From: Caenibius tardaugens NBRC 16725
Lineage (GTDB): Bacteria > Pseudomonadota > Alphaproteobacteria > Sphingomonadales > Sphingomonadaceae
Length of the DNA: 64,000 nucleotides
Assembly (NCBI RefSeq): GCF_003860345.1
Contig: NZ_CP034179.1
Span: 1,426,001-1,490,000 of the forward strand
Direction: 5' to 3'
This document shows positions 25,630 through 33,158 of the stretch, one piece after another. The notes under the pieces were generated by a model, which saw only the letters and a program-made list of their open reading frames with translations, had not been told where the DNA came from and did not search any database. The stretch's first letter is position 1; each line of letters opens with the position of its first letter. A program made the translations under genes and the position numbers.

Positions 25630-27047
25630 GGCCGCAGCATCGCTTCCAGACCGGTCAGGTTCCCTTCGGTAACGGCGGCCTCGAAACTGGCGACCGGATA
25701 GGCGCAATAGTCCGCCGCATACCAGCCGCCCGGGCGGTGATTGCCGGAATCGCCCGGGCCGCCGAACGGCATCGCCCCCGCAGCCCCCGTGGTCGGGCGG
25801 TTGCGGTTGACGATCCCCGCCCGCACGCCCGTAACGAACCTGTGCCACAAGGCATCGTCCTCGCTCACCAGCCCGGCGGCCAGGCCGAAGCGGGTGTTAT
25901 TGGCCGCCGCCAGCGCCCCATCGAATGTCGCCACGCGGGTCACTTGCAGGACCGGGGCGAAAATCTCCTCATCCGGTGCGGCGATCCCCGTCATGTCGAG
26001 CAGGACCGGCTTGACGAAGGCCGCGCTTCTGCCCGCCAGCCCGCCCGGCGGGCGAAGGGCTTTACCGCCCAGTGCCAGCAGACAATCGACCTGTGCCCGG
26101 GCCTTGGCCGCGGCCTCGGCAGAAACCAGCGGCCCCATGAATGGAATGGGCGTTTCGTCCCACGCCCCGATTACCAGCCGGTCGCTCAGCGCGGCCACCG
26201 CATCGATCACCGCATCGCCGAACGATCCGTCGGGCACGATCAGGCGACGGGCGCAGGAACAGCGCTGGCCCGTCGTCAAATAGGCGGACTGGACAATGAT
26301 CGCGGCCATTTCCGCCAGATCGCCATCCCATGCGATCAGGGGATTATTGCCCCCCAGTTCGAGCGCGAGGATCACTTTGGGCCGTTCGGCGAACTGGCGC
26401 CGGAAATGCGCACCTGTTGCGGCGGAACCGGTGAACAGCAGCCCGTCGATATCCGCCTGCGCCAGGGCCGCGCCCGTATCCCGGCCACCCTGCACCACGG
26501 TGAACACCCCTTCCGGCAGACCGGCCTCGGCCCAGGCCATGGCCATCGCCTCACCGGTTGCCGGGGTCAGTTCCGACGGTTTGAACACCACGGTGTTCCC
26601 TGCCAGCAAGGCAGGCACGATGTGCCCGTTCGGCAAATGGCCCGGAAAGTTGTAAGGCCCGAACACGGCCATCACCCCATAGGGGCGATGACGCAGCACC
26701 GCGGCGCCAAAGGCCGTGGGGGTATGATGCTGCCCCGCCCTTTCCCCCTGCGCGGCGATCGACAGATCGATCTTGCCGATCATTGATCCGACTTCCTGCT
26801 GCGCTTCCCACAAGGGCTTGCCCGTTTCGCGCGCAATCGTCTCGGCCATCTCCGATGCACCCGCCTGCAGAGCATCGCGGAACGCCAGAACATGCGCTGT
26901 TCTTTGCGGCTGATCGCGCATGCTCCACGCCGGAAAGGCACGCCGTGCGGTTTCCACTGCGCGGGCCACCGCCTGCGGCCCCATCGCCGGGCCTTCCCAC
27001 ACCATGTCCCCGCTGGCCGGGTCCAGAGAACGGAACACCCCTGTCAT
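25617..27047 (-). CDS. astD: N-succinylglutamate 5-semialdehyde dehydrogenase
   Basis: 476 residues of the aldehyde dehydrogenase superfamily. Oxidises N-succinylglutamate semialdehyde with NAD(+), step four of the AST pathway. Visible: FGPYNFPGHLPNGHIVPALL, FTGSAATG, catalytic Glu in LELGGNNPL and nucleophile Cys in TTGQRCSCARR. ATG at 27047 with GAAGG upstream. It begins 64 bases after maiA, so the arginine and aromatic blocks may share a transcript. No astC (aminotransferase) is in the window. Confidence 0.94.
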   Translation of the reverse strand: MTGVFRSLDPASGDMVWEGPAMGPQAVARAVETARRAFPAWSMRDQPQRTAHVLAFRDALQAGASEMAETIARETGKPLWEAQQEVGSMIGKIDLSIAAQGERAGQHHTPTAFGAAVLRHRPYGVMAVFGPYNFPGHLPNGHIVPALLAGNTVVFKPSELTPATGEAMAMAWAEAGLPEGVFTVVQGGRDTGAALAQADIDGLLFTGSAATGAHFRRQFAERPKVILALELGGNNPLIAWDGDLAEMAAIIVQSAYLTTGQRCSCARRLIVPDGSFGDAVIDAVAALSDRLVIGAWDETPIPFMGPLVSAEAAAKARAQVDCLLALGGKALRPPGGLAGRSAAFVKPVLLDMTGIAAPDEEIFAPVLQVTRVATFDGALAAANNTRFGLAAGLVSEDDALWHRFVTGVRAGIVNRNRPTTGAAGAMPFGGPGDSGNHRPGGWYAADYCAYPVASFEAAVTEGNLTGLEAMLRPCPD

Positions 27048-27111
27048 GCCTTCGCCCCGCCGGTGGGCGCGGACAACCGGCCTACACGGATATATCCGGG
27101 GGACGGCCATG

Positions 27112-27759
27112 TCATGGCATGGCCTCCTGCGGGCTGTCGGGCTGCCTGTCCGGATGGGCCATGGCGAAAACGGGCAAGGCAAGACAGGCCGCCTCTATCC
27201 GGCGCATGCGGGGCCAGGGATCGAGATCGCAAGCGAACCGCCGCGCATTGTAGAGCTGCGGGATCAGCACGGTTTCGAACAGGCCCGGCGTATCGAACAG
27301 GAAATCCCCCGCCCCCAGCGCCGCCAGCCGCTGCTCGACAGGCCCGAGCGTCTGCGCCAGCCAATGCCGGTACCAGCGGTCGATCGCCGCCTGATTCTGG
27401 CCCAGCTCGTTCTTGAGATAGTGCTGCACCCGCAGGTTGAGCGGCGCATGCAGTTCGGTGGCGATACCCAGCGCCAGTTCCCGCGCGTGATAACGTTCTT
27501 CAGGCCCCGGCGGCAGCAAGGGGGGATCGGGATAGCGTTCTTCCAGCCAATCGATGATCGCCATCGATTGCATATAGCGCCGCCCATCCACCTCCAGCAC
27601 CGGCACCCCGCCAAACGGATTGATCGCGCGAAACGCCGCCCCGCGTTGTTCCCCGGTCCGCAGATCGACGGGGACGATATCATAGTGCAGGCCCTTGATA
27701 TTCAGGGCGATGCGGACGCGATAGCTCGTGGAACTGCGGTAATAGGCATAGAGACGCAC
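27112..27759 (-). CDS. maiA: maleylacetoacetate isomerase
   Basis: 215 residues, zeta-class glutathione transferase fold. Isomerises maleylacetoacetate to fumarylacetoacetate in homogentisate breakdown using glutathione. The zeta signature YRSSTSYRVRIAL is at residues 7-19, followed by NPFGGVPVLEVDG and the QSMAIIDWLEERYP glutathione-site region. GTG start directly after the VOC gene's TGA, with GGAGGG upstream. Co-transcribed with hppD and phhA. Confidence 0.93.
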   Translation of the reverse strand: MRLYAYYRSSTSYRVRIALNIKGLHYDIVPVDLRTGEQRGAAFRAINPFGGVPVLEVDGRRYMQSMAIIDWLEERYPDPPLLPPGPEERYHARELALGIATELHAPLNLRVQHYLKNELGQNQAAIDRWYRHWLAQTLGPVEQRLAALGAGDFLFDTPGLFETVLIPQLYNARRFACDLDPWPRMRRIEAACLALPVFAMAHPDRQPDSPQEAMP

Positions 27760-28332
27760 TCAGCCCTCCCTCTCGCTCAGATCGTGCAGCCACGCGGCAT
27801 GGCGCGGCGCCTTGCGCGTTCGCGCCCATTCTTCCAGCATGGCGGGCGCCACGCGATGCAGTTCGGCCATCTGTTCGGGCGTATGCATATCGCAGGCCAG
27901 TTCGATGCGGTGGCCGTTGGGATCGAAGAAATAGATCGACTGGAAAATGCCGTGATGCACCGGCCCCAGCACATCGATCCCGCGATCGACCGCATGCGCT
28001 TTCGCGGCCAGCAGGCTCGCCATATCGGGCACCTTGAAGGCAATGTGCTGGACCCAGCCCGGCGTCGCCTCGTCCCGGCCCATGTCCGGCGCCTGCGGCA
28101 ATTCGAAAAACGCCAGGACATTGCCCCCGCCCGCATCGAGGAAGACATGCATGTAGGGATCGGGTTCCCCGGTCGATGGCACTTTGTCTTCGGCAATGGC
28201 CAGTTTGAAATCCATGCCCAGCACATCGCGGTAGAACGCCACGGTTTCCGCGGCATCGCGGCAACGATAGGCGACGTGATGAATTCCCCCCAGCGAAGGC
28301 TGCGCAGCCCGCACGGCATCCTCGCCCATCAT
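27760..28332 (-). CDS. VOC-family metalloprotein in the tyrosine catabolic operon
   Basis: 190 residues with two beta-alpha-beta-beta-beta modules. Putative metal ligands are His19 (GIHHVAYR), Glu77 (AFFELP), His96 (WVQHIAF) and Glu144 (NGHRIELAC), the pattern of glyoxalase I; the second-half His and the PNGHRIEL strand also resemble type I extradiol dioxygenases. Overlaps the hppD stop by ATGA (28329-28332) and abuts maiA. In this pathway the step between HppD and MaiA is homogentisate 1,2-dioxygenase, but HmgA is a cupin-fold enzyme of about 430 residues and this is not it. Role unknown. Confidence 0.85.
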   Translation of the reverse strand: MMGEDAVRAAQPSLGGIHHVAYRCRDAAETVAFYRDVLGMDFKLAIAEDKVPSTGEPDPYMHVFLDAGGGNVLAFFELPQAPDMGRDEATPGWVQHIAFKVPDMASLLAAKAHAVDRGIDVLGPVHHGIFQSIYFFDPNGHRIELACDMHTPEQMAELHRVAPAMLEEWARTRKAPRHAAWLHDLSEREG

Positions 28333-29438
28333 CGCGCCGTCTCCTTCGGCCCATCTCTCTGCAATACATCGCGCCGGAGCTGATCGCGTTCCAGACTTTC
28401 GAACAGAGCCTGGAAATTGCCTTCACCGAAGCCTTCGTCGCCACGCCGTTCGATGAACTCGAAAAACACCGGCCCAATCGCCGGTTCGGCAAAAATCTGC
28501 AGCAGCAACCGGGGTGGGCCAGCAGCGGTGGTGCCATCCAGCAGGATGCCCCGTGCGCGCAGCGCCGCGACATCGCAGCCATGCCGGGGCAGACGATCGT
28601 CCAGCATGGCATAGTAGGTATCGGGCGGCGCGGCCATCAACGGCACGCCCGCCTGCTTGAGCCGATCCCACACGGCGACAAGATCGTCGCAGGCAAAGGC
28701 GATGTGCTGGATACCTTCGCCGTTGAACCGGCGCAGAAATTCGTCAATCTGCCCATGCCCGCGCTCACCCTCCTCATTCAGGGGAATGCGAATCTTGCCA
28801 TCGGGTGCGGCCAGTGCCCGCGATAACAGGCCGGTATATTCGCCCTTGATATCGAAATGGCGCATTTCCCGGAAATTGAACAATTTCTCATAGTAATCGG
28901 CCCAATAGGCCATGCGCCCGCCATAGACATTGTGGGTGAGGTGATCGATCCGGCGCAGGCCTGCCCCCACCGGATGACGCTCCCCATCGGGGAGGTACGC
29001 GAAATCGATATCGTAGATCGACAAGGCCCCGTTGCCTTCGCTTTCATAACGATCGATCAGATAGATGATCGCCCCGCCAATGCCCCGGATAGCCGGCAGG
29101 CGCAGTTCCATCGGTCCGGTCTCAATCAGTACCGGCTCGGCGGACCGCCGGACCAGTTCCTCATAGGCGCGGTGCGCATCCTTCACCCGGAACGCCATCC
29201 CGCAGGCGCTGGGCCCGTGTTCGCGCGAAAAGCACCAGGCGGGGGAACGTGGCTCGTAATTGGTGATGAGGTTGATTTCCCCCTGCCGCCACAGCGCAAC
29301 ATGTTTCGAACGATGGCGGGCGATACAGGAAAAGCCCATCGCCGCGAAAACAGGTTCCAGCACACCCCTTTCCGGCGCGGAAAATTCGATGAACTCGAAC
29401 CCGTCCAGCCCGATCGGATTGGCCAGCCGCCCCCTCAC
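28329..29438 (-). CDS. hppD: 4-hydroxyphenylpyruvate dioxygenase
   Basis: 369 residues from the GTG at 29438, which overlaps the phhA stop as GTGA and has GGAG 9 bases upstream; a GTG at 29447 is the alternative. Converts 4-hydroxyphenylpyruvate to homogentisate with Fe(II) and O2. Family features: [10 protein letters not shown] at the N-terminus, iron ligands in [20 protein letters not shown] and [10 protein letters not shown], and the C-terminal [18 protein letters not shown]. Confidence 0.95.
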   Translation of the reverse strand: MRGRLANPIGLDGFEFIEFSAPERGVLEPVFAAMGFSCIARHRSKHVALWRQGEINLITNYEPRSPAWCFSREHGPSACGMAFRVKDAHRAYEELVRRSAEPVLIETGPMELRLPAIRGIGGAIIYLIDRYESEGNGALSIYDIDFAYLPDGERHPVGAGLRRIDHLTHNVYGGRMAYWADYYEKLFNFREMRHFDIKGEYTGLLSRALAAPDGKIRIPLNEEGERGHGQIDEFLRRFNGEGIQHIAFACDDLVAVWDRLKQAGVPLMAAPPDTYYAMLDDRLPRHGCDVAALRARGILLDGTTAAGPPRLLLQIFAEPAIGPVFFEFIERRGDEGFGEGNFQALFESLERDQLRRDVLQRDGPKETAR

Positions 29439-30307
29439 CGCACCCACTCCACCGCCGGTTGCGGTACATAGATGCGATCGCCATCCACGATCCGGTCTGG
29501 CGGCAAGGGCGCACTGTCACGCCATGCTGCGTAAATCGGCCCGAAATCGAGCGCGACCAGATCGCCCATCAGCTGTTCGAGGCTGTCGAGCACGAAGTAG
29601 CAGCTCTGAAACGCATCGATATGATAGGCCGTGCGCAGGATACGCACCGCATCGAATTGCAGACGCAGCGGCTGTGGGCTCTCGACACTATGGACGATCT
29701 CCCCGGCGGAAGAAACCAGCCCCGCACCGAACGCGCGCAGCCCGGCCCCCTGATCGATCAGGCCGAATTCCACCGTGTACCAGTAAATCCGCGCCAGCAT
29801 GTCCAGCGCGCCCATCGCAGTCGCCCGTTCCCCCGCCTTGCCATAGGCCGCCATGAAATCGGCAAACACCGGATCGAGCAACATCGGCACATGGCCGAAG
29901 AAATCATGGAACACGTCCGGTTCGACGAGGTAATCCAGTTCGCGCTCCTCGCGCAGCCAGTAGGTCACCGGGAAGCGCCGCCCGGCGAGATGGGCGAAAA
30001 AGCACGCATCGGGAATGAAACCGGGCACGGCCACCAGCCGCCAGCCGGTGGCTTCCTCCAGAATATGGCCTGCCTGATCGAAGTCGGGGATGGCATGGGC
30101 GCAATCCAGCCGCTGCAGGCCGGAAAGGAACTGCGGCGCGGCGTATTGGCCGGCCAATGCGCTTTGCCGGGCATAGAGACGCCGCCACCGGTCATGCATA
30201 TCAGGGGTATAGGCCGCACAGTCCTGTACGACCGTATAATCTGCAGCGGCGGCCTCGTAATCACCGCGAAGGCCGCTGGTGCTCTGGGCTGAGCATGGCC
30301 TTTCCAT
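29435..30307 (-). CDS. phhA: phenylalanine 4-monooxygenase
   Basis: 290 residues, the bacterial catalytic-domain-only form. Hydroxylates phenylalanine to tyrosine with a pterin and O2. The iron triad is His134 and His139 ([13 protein letters not shown]) and Glu180 ([10 protein letters not shown]); the pterin/substrate region [22 protein letters not shown] is intact. First gene of the leftward aromatic operon; no obvious Shine-Dalgarno before the ATG. A divergent Lrp-type regulator starts 108 bases away. Confidence 0.95.
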   Translation of the reverse strand: MERPCSAQSTSGLRGDYEAAAADYTVVQDCAAYTPDMHDRWRRLYARQSALAGQYAAPQFLSGLQRLDCAHAIPDFDQAGHILEEATGWRLVAVPGFIPDACFFAHLAGRRFPVTYWLREERELDYLVEPDVFHDFFGHVPMLLDPVFADFMAAYGKAGERATAMGALDMLARIYWYTVEFGLIDQGAGLRAFGAGLVSSAGEIVHSVESPQPLRLQFDAVRILRTAYHIDAFQSCYFVLDSLEQLMGDLVALDFGPIYAAWRDSAPLPPDRIVDGDRIYVPQPAVEWVR

Positions 30308-30368
30308 AGGGCATGATCATATCACCAATCAGACGCGGGGTCCGTGCAATCCACGCATGGATTGCCAC

Positions 30369-30396
30369 CACTATTAGTGATATTCTCCAATATATC
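30369..30396. promoter_or_regulatory. candidate Lrp/AsnC operator
   Basis: An odd-centred palindrome CACTATTAGTG (30369-30379) is immediately followed by inverted arms ATATT/AATAT with a CTCC spacer (80-93 of the same block). The region is AT-rich within a GC-rich genome and lies between divergent phhA and the Lrp-type gene, as expected for an autoregulated operator. Confidence 0.45.
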
Positions 30397-30415
30397 AGCA
30401 AGTCTTGGGGGAAAT

Positions 30416-30877
30416 ATGCCCATGGACCGATTTGACCGAGCTATCATCGCCGCGCTGCAGGATGATGCGCGCATGCCGATCGCGGAAATCGCGGAGCGGG
30501 TTTCGCTTTCCGCCACACCGGTCAGCCGACGGCTCAAACATCTTGAGGAAGACGGCATCATTCGGGGCTATGCCCCCATTCTCGACATGCGCAAGCTGGG
30601 CTTCGAACTGGATGCCTATGTGCTGATCAATCTTGAGACGCATAACGACGAGAATATCGACCGGTTCGAACAGGAAATCCTGTCCAATCCCTATGTCGTA
30701 TCGTGCAACGCGGTGACCGGTGACATGGACTACCTGTTGCATGTGATCGCGCGCAACGTCGATCACCTGAACCAGTCGACCCTGAAAGCGCTCGTCCGCA
30801 TTCCCGGAGTGCGCGATGTGAAATCGATCATCGCGTTGGAGGCGATAAAATCGCTCCAGTCCGTTCCGCTCGACTGA
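30416..30877 (+). CDS. Lrp/AsnC-family transcriptional regulator
   Basis: 153 residues. N-terminal winged helix-turn-helix (RFDRAIIAALQDDARMPIAEIAERVSLSATPVSRRLKHLEEDG) and C-terminal RAM ligand-binding domain (VLINLETHN, VTGDMDYLLHVIA). ATG at 30416 after GGGGGA. Divergent from phhA, it probably senses an aromatic amino acid and controls the aromatic and perhaps arginine genes. Close in layout to phhR/BkdR-type local regulators; the effector is an inference. Confidence 0.92.
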   Translation: MPMDRFDRAIIAALQDDARMPIAEIAERVSLSATPVSRRLKHLEEDGIIRGYAPILDMRKLGFELDAYVLINLETHNDENIDRFEQEILSNPYVVSCNAVTGDMDYLLHVIARNVDHLNQSTLKALVRIPGVRDVKSIIALEAIKSLQSVPLD

Positions 30878-30881
30878 ACGG

Positions 30882-31409
30882 TTACAACCGTATCGAACGG
30901 ATCAGATCGGTCCCGTCGAAACCCACGCTGGCCTTGCGCACCATGGCGTAGAACCCGGTGAGCGTCGGCGTGCCTTCGTAGATTTCGATCATGTGGCCAT
31001 AGCGGGCGACCGCATCCATCATGATAAAGGCGAAACCATCCATCATCTCGGCATAGAGCGCGCAGGCCATGCCCTGCTTTTCGAAATGGGCTCGCGCGGC
31101 GGCCAGATCGTCGACGATCAGCGCCACATGGTGCATCCCTTCCCCGCCATCGGGCCAGACATCATGGAACACGGACGGGCCGGGATTGTTCTGCTGCACG
31201 AACTCGATCATCAGATCGCCCCATTGCCCATAGGCCGAACTGTGATCCAGTTCCACTTCGGCCCCGCGATAGAGCACGCGGGCAAGCGGGATGTTATCGG
31301 CGACGAAATAGGGCCCCGAACCGTAGAGCGCATGATGACGCTGCGCCGCCTCGCGCACATCGGGGACAAAGTAGGCAATTTGCCGAACTGGATATACAGG
31401 ATCGCCCAT
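30882..31409 (-). CDS. VOC-family (glyoxalase-like) protein
   Basis: 175 residues from the ATG at 31409 (MGDPVYPVRQIAYFV); the frame is open to 31442. Two VOC modules: an N-terminal AYFVPDVREAAQRHHALYG and a second with MHHVALIVDDLAAARAHFEKQG, ending HMIEIYEG with a putative metal Glu. Possible dioxygenase, lyase or isomerase; the substrate cannot be told. It begins 33 bases after the GMC oxidoreductase stop, so both are probably on one transcript reading left from the TonB receptor. Confidence 0.8.
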   Translation of the reverse strand: MGDPVYPVRQIAYFVPDVREAAQRHHALYGSGPYFVADNIPLARVLYRGAEVELDHSSAYGQWGDLMIEFVQQNNPGPSVFHDVWPDGGEGMHHVALIVDDLAAARAHFEKQGMACALYAEMMDGFAFIMMDAVARYGHMIEIYEGTPTLTGFYAMVRKASVGFDGTDLIRSIRL

Positions 31410-31442
31410 TGTTATCGCCTTTCTTCCGGTTGCCGCAGGCAC

Positions 31443-33065
31443 TCAACGCGCCGCTTGCAGGATCATATCCGCCGCGTGCCACCCTACGGCCATCGCCGGG
31501 GCGTTGGTATTGCCGGTGACCGTGCCCGGCATGATCGAGCAATCGACCACACGCAACCCTTCCACACCGTTCACGCGGGCCTGCGCATCCACCACGGCGC
31601 GATTATCGCTGCCCATACGGCACGATCCGGTCGCGTGCAGCCCACAGGTTGCCAGACGCCGGAAGGCGTCGAGTATCTCGTCATCGCTTTGGCACTGGGG
31701 GCCCGGCAGCATTTCGGCCACGATCTTATCCGCCAGCGCCGGCTGCGCCATGTAGCGGCGCATATAGCGCACCATGGCGATGGCCGCAGCCTTGTCCTCA
31801 TCCGTCTGCAACCAGTTCGGGGTGATCTCCATCGCGGCCCCGGCATCGGGCGACCGGATGTAGAGCGTGCCTTCGCTGGTCAGCCGCAAGAGTTGCCCAT
31901 AGATCGAAATGCCGGGTTCCCGATCGATCGCCGCCAGCGGCACCGGGTGATTGTCATCGCTCAGCGCGAACACGTAGCCGCCCAGATAGAGCTGCGCATC
32001 GGGCCGCCCGTCAGGATGCGCGACATTGACAAACGCCCCGACCTCGAACGGGCCGGTGGCCAGAGCGCCACCCCGGGTCAGGCCATATTGCAGCACGCTT
32101 TTCACCAGACCCGCGCCGAAGAACGCCTTGTGGCTGCCCCCGCCCCCGCGCAGCCGGTGCGGCATGGCAAAGGCCAGATGTTCGCGCATGCGCCCGCCCA
32201 CATCGGGACTGTCGACCACCACATCGACACCCGCCGCCTTCAACCGCTCCGCCGGGCCAATACCCGACAGTTGCAGGATGCGCGGGCTTTCCATCGCACC
32301 GGCAGAAAGGATCACCTCCCCCCGGCAGGCGATGGTGAAACGCCGCCCGTCCTGCCGGACAGCCACGCCCGTCGCGCGCCCGCCGGAAATTTCCACCCGT
32401 TCGACCAGCGTCCGGGTCAGGACATCCAGATTGGGCCGCGACAGCGCGGGCTTCAGAAAGGCGGCGGCCGCACTGTCCCTGCGCCCTTTGCGAATGTTGT
32501 GCGCGTAATAGCCGACCCGGTCCCCCGAGATGGCATTGAGATCGTCCGTGCGTATCAGCCCGAGTTGCACCCCGGCCTCGACCATGTTTTCCGTCAGCGG
32601 ATAGTGATAGGTGCCCGGGCTGATATGCACCGGGCCGCCCGCCCCGCGCGTGTCGCTGGCCCCCAGTTCATGATCTTCAATCGCCTTGTAGGCCGACAGC
32701 ATGGTGGCGGCGTTCCATCCGGTCGCCCCCAGCCGTTCCCATTCGTCGTAATCTTCCGCCTGCCCCCGGCTCCAGATCATGCCGTTGATTGATGAAGACC
32801 CCCCCAGCCCTTTGCCCCTGATCCAGACCTCGTTGGCTTCGCCCCCTTCCACACGCGGCTGTGATACGGTGTAGGCCCAGATATGGTCGGGGCTGTTGAC
32901 CAGTTTGGCCACGCCTTTGGGGATGTGAATCCAGCGATTGGTATCGCGATCGCCCGCCTCGATAATCAGAACCTGCGCACGCCCATCGGCCGACAGACGA
33001 TTGGCCAGAACGCATCCGGCCGACCCGGCGCCGACGATGATATAATCATAGACCTTGTCGTTCAT
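31443..33065 (-). CDS. GMC-family FAD-dependent oxidoreductase
   Basis: 540 residues, ATG at 33065 with GAGGAT upstream. FAD-binding YDYIIVGAGSAGCVLANRLS at the N-terminus, RGKGLGGSSSINGMIWSRG (GMC signature 1), GAMESPRILQLSGIGP (signature 2), and C-terminal LHATGSCRMGS and NTNAPAMAVGWHAADMI. Family members oxidise alcohols (choline, polyethylene glycol, long-chain or cyclic alcohols). Downstream of a TonB receptor and upstream of a VOC protein. A set of overlapping inverted repeats lies directly before its ribosome site. Confidence 0.92.
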   Translation of the reverse strand: MNDKVYDYIIVGAGSAGCVLANRLSADGRAQVLIIEAGDRDTNRWIHIPKGVAKLVNSPDHIWAYTVSQPRVEGGEANEVWIRGKGLGGSSSINGMIWSRGQAEDYDEWERLGATGWNAATMLSAYKAIEDHELGASDTRGAGGPVHISPGTYHYPLTENMVEAGVQLGLIRTDDLNAISGDRVGYYAHNIRKGRRDSAAAAFLKPALSRPNLDVLTRTLVERVEISGGRATGVAVRQDGRRFTIACRGEVILSAGAMESPRILQLSGIGPAERLKAAGVDVVVDSPDVGGRMREHLAFAMPHRLRGGGGSHKAFFGAGLVKSVLQYGLTRGGALATGPFEVGAFVNVAHPDGRPDAQLYLGGYVFALSDDNHPVPLAAIDREPGISIYGQLLRLTSEGTLYIRSPDAGAAMEITPNWLQTDEDKAAAIAMVRYMRRYMAQPALADKIVAEMLPGPQCQSDDEILDAFRRLATCGLHATGSCRMGSDNRAVVDAQARVNGVEGLRVVDCSIMPGTVTGNTNAPAMAVGWHAADMILQAAR

Positions 33066-33082
33066 TACGCATCCTCGAAAGG

Positions 33083-33149
33083 CGTTCCCGGTGCCGGGAG
33101 GAGGTGGCACCGGGAACGGGTTTTCCGGTGCCGTCGAACCCGGCACCGG
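33083..33149 (-). repeat. four-arm inverted repeat cluster before the GMC gene
   Basis: Arms 33083-33095 and 33106-33118 form a perfect 13-base stem with a 10-base loop. Arms 33125-33133 and 33141-33149 form a second, 9-base stem with the same core sequence (CCGGTGCC/GGCACCGG), so arms can also pair across the two hairpins. It lies between the receptor stop (33159) and the GMC start (33065). No T run follows. It could end receptor transcription or act as an attenuator. Confidence 0.6.
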
Positions 33150-33158
33150 AGCACGTGA

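Noticed and set aside
27760-28332. Annotating the VOC gene as homogentisate 1,2-dioxygenase
   Set aside because: HmgA is a cupin-fold protein more than twice as long; this protein has VOC modules and only its position suggests such a role.
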